This document shows positions 61,677-64,000 of a DNA stretch of 64,000 bases, piece after piece. Source of the DNA: an uncultured Bacteroidales bacterium (lineage in GTDB: Bacteria > Bacteroidota > Bacteroidia > Bacteroidales > Bacteroidaceae). Within the stretch, counting starts at the first letter, position 1, and every line of letters starts with the position of its first letter. Below the pieces are notes generated by a model, which had not been told where the DNA came from, did no database searches, and worked only from the letters and a program-made list of their open reading frames with translations. Location of the stretch: contig CASFRV010000002.1 in NCBI GenBank assembly GCA_949297215.1, forward strand, positions 1 through 64,000, given 5' to 3'. A program made the translations under genes and the position numbers.

Positions 61677-62654
61677 ATGAAAAAAAGCCTACTCCCCGCG
61701 CTGCTCCTGGGCGGCCTGCTTAACGCGGGCGCGCAGGAAGGCACAACGGCCTATAACATCCTGCGCCAGACGCCCTCGGCCCACACCGCGGCGCTCGGAG
61801 GCGAGAACATCTCGCTCATCGACGACACGCCCGCCGCAGGGTGGAGCAACCCCGCGCTCTATGCCGGCGTGAGCGACCGCTCGGTGGAGCTCGACTTCAT
61901 GACCCTGCCCGGCAGCAGCCAGTACATGGGCGCCCAAGCCGTCAAAGCTTTCGGCGGACGCCACACGGCCGCCGCCTCCATCCACTTCATGCGCTACGGC
62001 ACGATGGACGAGACCGACGCCGCAGGCAACGTGCTCGGCACGTTCTCGGCCAAAGACATCGTCGTGCGTCTGGCATACAGCTATCTGCTCTCCGACCGCT
62101 GGGCCGGCGGAGCCACCTTCAAGACCGTCTACTCGCGCTACGCCGACTATTCGGCAGCCGCCATCGCCATGGACGTGGGGCTCAACTACTACGACGAAGA
62201 ACGCGACCTCTCGGCCTCCGTCGCACTGCGCAATGTCGGCGCACAAGTGAATGCGTTCGACGCCGGGCGCCAGGACGTCCCCCTCGACCTGCAAGTGGGG
62301 TTCACCAAGGGGCTGGCCCACATGCCCGTGCGCTTCTCGCTGACGATGACCGACCTGACGCGCTGGTCGTCAGGCTATTATTACGTGCCCGACGGCGAAA
62401 GCCCCGGCTTCGGGCAGAAACTCATCAACCATTTCGTCGTGGGCGTCGACATCCTACCCACAAGCTACCTCTACCTCTCGGCAGGCTACAACGCACGCCG
62501 CGCCTACGAGCTCAAGGCCGCCGGCAAAGGCCATCTGGCGGGTTTCAGCTTCGGCGGCGGCGTCAACCTCTCCCGCTTCAAGGCCGGTGTAGCCTACGCC
62601 CGCTACCACGTCTCGGCAGGCTCGCTGCTCTTCAACGTGGCGGCAACGTTCTAA
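61677..62654 (+). CDS. porQ: type IX secretion system protein PorQ
   Basis: 325 residues with a signal peptide (KKSLLPALLLGGLLNAGAQ). PorQ is an outer-membrane beta-barrel protein of the PorV/PorQ/FadL group, required by T9SS for cargo handling in Porphyromonas gingivalis. The conserved start TAYNILRQTPSAHTAALGGENISLIDD, mentioned by its TPSAHTAALGG core, and the SAGYNARRAYELKAAGKGHLAGFSFGGG region near the end support it. The neighbourhood porQ-cmk-ispH is conserved in Bacteroidota, from memory. Its presence fits the T9SS tail seen at 45222. Confidence 0.88.
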   Translation: MKKSLLPALLLGGLLNAGAQEGTTAYNILRQTPSAHTAALGGENISLIDDTPAAGWSNPALYAGVSDRSVELDFMTLPGSSQYMGAQAVKAFGGRHTAAASIHFMRYGTMDETDAAGNVLGTFSAKDIVVRLAYSYLLSDRWAGGATFKTVYSRYADYSAAAIAMDVGLNYYDEERDLSASVALRNVGAQVNAFDAGRQDVPLDLQVGFTKGLAHMPVRFSLTMTDLTRWSSGYYYVPDGESPGFGQKLINHFVVGVDILPTSYLYLSAGYNARRAYELKAAGKGHLAGFSFGGGVNLSRFKAGVAYARYHVSAGSLLFNVAATF

Positions 62655-62700
62655 CAATTGACAATGGACAATTGAGAATTGACAATTGACAATGGGAATT
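62655..62700 (+). repeat. AT-rich repeat, left arm of an inverted pair
   Basis: Tandem CAATTGACAATGG-type units. 62669-62695 is a perfect inverted match to 62848-62874 (27 bp). Spacer between porQ and cmk. Confidence 0.85.
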
Positions 62701-62718
62701 TAACTAACAACAAAAGCA

Positions 62719-63561
62719 ATGAACAGACCATCAGACATACACACCACACCGACGGCCGCAGGTGAGCCGACAGACAACGCACGCGAAACGCAGCCGCAGG
62801 GCAATTGTCAATTATCAATTGTCAATTGTCAATTGTCAAACGATTGTCCATTGTCAATTGTCAATTCTCAATTGAAAAGGATTATCGTGGCCATCGACGG
62901 CCACTCGTCTTGCGGCAAGAGCACCATGGCCAAGGACCTGGCCCGCGCCGTGGGCTACATCTACGTCGACAGCGGCGCCATGTATCGCGCCGTCACGCTC
63001 TACGCCCTGCGCCACGGCCTCTTCAAGGACGGCCACCTGGACGAGGCGGGGCTCGAAGCCCTGCTGCCCGAGGCCCGCATCACGTTCGTGCGCGACAAGG
63101 ACACCGGCCTGCCCCACACCCTCCTGAACGGCGGGGACGTGGAAGAGACCATCCGCGGACTCGAAGTGTCGAGCCACGTGTCGCCCGTGGCCGCCCTGCC
63201 CGCCGTGCGCGCCGCCCTGACGCGCATGCAGCAGGACATGGGCCGCGAGCGGGGCATCGTCATGGACGGCCGCGACATAGGCACCGCCGTGTTTCCCGAC
63301 GCCGAACTGAAAGTGTTCGTCACGGCCTCGGCCGAGGTGCGCGCCCGGCGCCGCTACGACGAACTGCAAGCCAAGGGACAGCCCGCGGCCTTCGACGACA
63401 TACTGCGCAACGTGCGCGAGCGCGACTACATCGACTCGCACCGCGCCGTAGCCCCCCTGCGCCAAGCCCCCGACGCCCTCCTGCTCGACAACAGCCACCT
63501 GACCATCGACGAGCAGCGCACCTGGCTCCTCGAACGCTTCAAGGAAAAAACGAAACAATGA
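62719..63561 (+). CDS. cmk: cytidylate kinase, with repeat-encoded N-terminal extension
   Basis: Phosphorylates CMP/dCMP. The kinase proper begins [20 protein letters not shown] (P-loop about residues 58-66 of this frame) and has [23 protein letters not shown] and RRRYDEL, with normal family length of about 229 residues. The only upstream ATG in frame (62719) adds 51 residues, of which about half are encoded by AT-rich repeat units ([16 protein letters not shown]). A TTG at 62872 would start exactly at the kinase. Which is used is undecided. The stop overlaps the ispH start (ATGA). Confidence 0.93.
   Translation: MNRPSDIHTTPTAAGEPTDNARETQPQGNCQLSIVNCQLSNDCPLSIVNSQLKRIIVAIDGHSSCGKSTMAKDLARAVGYIYVDSGAMYRAVTLYALRHGLFKDGHLDEAGLEALLPEARITFVRDKDTGLPHTLLNGGDVEETIRGLEVSSHVSPVAALPAVRAALTRMQQDMGRERGIVMDGRDIGTAVFPDAELKVFVTASAEVRARRRYDELQAKGQPAAFDDILRNVRERDYIDSHRAVAPLRQAPDALLLDNSHLTIDEQRTWLLERFKEKTKQ
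62802..62874 (-). repeat. AT-rich repeat, right arm of the inverted pair, inside the cmk frame
   Basis: Same units as 62655-62700 but on the other strand. The transcript could fold into a long hairpin with a 152-base loop. Confidence 0.85.
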
Positions 63562-64000
63562 CAATCGAAATAGACGAAGGCTCGGGCTTCTGCTTCGGCG
63601 TGACCACGGCCATCGGCAAGGCCGAGGAAGAGCTCTCGCGCCACGGCAGCCTCTACTGCCTGGGCGACATCGTACACAACGGCCGCGAGTGTGACCGTCT
63701 GCGCCGGCTGGGGCTCGTCACGATCGACCACGCCGCGCTTGCCACGCTGCCTGCCGGCTCGCGCGTGCTGCTGCGTGCCCACGGCGAGCCGCCCGCCACC
63801 TACGAACTGGCCGCCCGCCGCGGCATCGAGCTCATCGACGCCACGTGCCCCGTCGTACTGGGCCTGCAACGGCGCATCCGCCAGGTACACGAGGCACGCC
63901 CCGACGCCCAGATAGCCATCTACGGCAAGCCCGGCCACGCCGAGGTGCTCGGCCTCGTAGGCCAGACCGACGGGCGCGCCGTCGTCATCGAAACGCCCGA
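63558..64000 (+). CDS. ispH: 4-hydroxy-3-methylbut-2-enyl diphosphate reductase IspH, 5' part (runs off the window)
   Basis: Last step of the MEP isoprenoid pathway, a 4Fe-4S enzyme. 147 codons are visible without a stop. The first cluster Cys is in [20 protein letters not shown] and [11 protein letters not shown] follow, then IDATCPVV with the second Cys, and [14 protein letters not shown]. Starts within the cmk stop (ATGA). Isoprenoid supply links it to the polyprenyl synthase and MenA elsewhere in the window. Confidence 0.94.
   Translation, partial: MTIEIDEGSGFCFGVTTAIGKAEEELSRHGSLYCLGDIVHNGRECDRLRRLGLVTIDHAALATLPAGSRVLLRAHGEPPATYELAARRGIELIDATCPVVLGLQRRIRQVHEARPDAQIAIYGKPGHAEVLGLVGQTDGRAVVIETP

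Overview
The window reads as the chromosome of a high-GC member of the Bacteroidota, most likely order Bacteroidales and close to Prevotellaceae. Support seen here: promoters of the TTG/TTTG-N19-20-TAnnTTTG type before most transcription units; carboxypeptidase-regulatory-domain outer-membrane receptors; GLPGLI-family secreted proteins; a type IX secretion system (T9SS) protein (PorQ) and a probable T9SS cargo; and the gene orders rimP-nusA-infB-cvpA-sufB and porQ-cmk-ispH. Taxonomy is an inference from these features.

Left edge (1-570): the window opens inside an integrated element. The first codons of a minus-strand tyrosine recombinase end 150 bp from a short tRNA 3'-end-like remnant, which is followed by a strong terminator. 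Then come rimP-nusA-infB (translation and transcription factors, with a hairpin-T leader), a CvpA-like membrane protein and sufB (Fe-S assembly). A TonB-dependent receptor plus DUF362 pair, an SPFH-domain protein and a secreted alkaline phosphatase follow (7.5-13.5 kb).

13.5-15.6 kb is gene-free and holds the first of four clusters of structured intergenic repeats, followed by an AT-richer structured leader or possible small RNA and two secreted/lipoprotein genes of unknown role. From 17.5 to 26.5 kb lies a glycan-oriented block: a GH20 hexosaminidase, an outer-membrane beta-barrel protein, and a large GH31 enzyme with Fn3, F5/8C, dockerin-like and cohesin-like modules. 26.6-32.7 kb carries two small membrane proteins, an MFS exporter, PepD, a flippase-like protein and RsmA/KsgA.

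The second repeat cluster (32.8-34.0 kb) precedes a TPR protein/GHL10 hydrolase pair. It is followed by an acyltransferase, a biotin-dependent carboxyl-transfer operon (carboxyltransferase, small OadG-like protein, biotin carrier), a Cys/His-rich secreted protein, the third cluster (41.4-42.5 kb) and a MATE/kinase/phosphodiesterase operon. 45-50 kb holds a T9SS cargo, MenA, a second GH20 enzyme, a hypothetical secreted protein and a flavodoxin-like lipoprotein. 51-57 kb is a minus-strand outer-membrane locus: three GLPGLI paralogues, a small secreted protein, a 39-codon peptide and a large receptor. After a sugar/maltose O-acetyltransferase and the fourth cluster (58.1-58.9 kb) come tonB-polyprenyl synthetase-tatD (minus) and porQ-cmk-ispH (plus), the last cut by the window edge.

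The most unusual signals are non-coding: (i) a family of nested-dyad repeats of 110-340 bp that share one central hairpin but differ in flanking palindromes; (ii) a 340-365 bp intergenic element present twice in opposite orientation; (iii) a promoter module in which an A-tract/T-tract hairpin abuts the -33 box of four unrelated genes. All motif positions were read by eye; no alignment, folding or database search was run.
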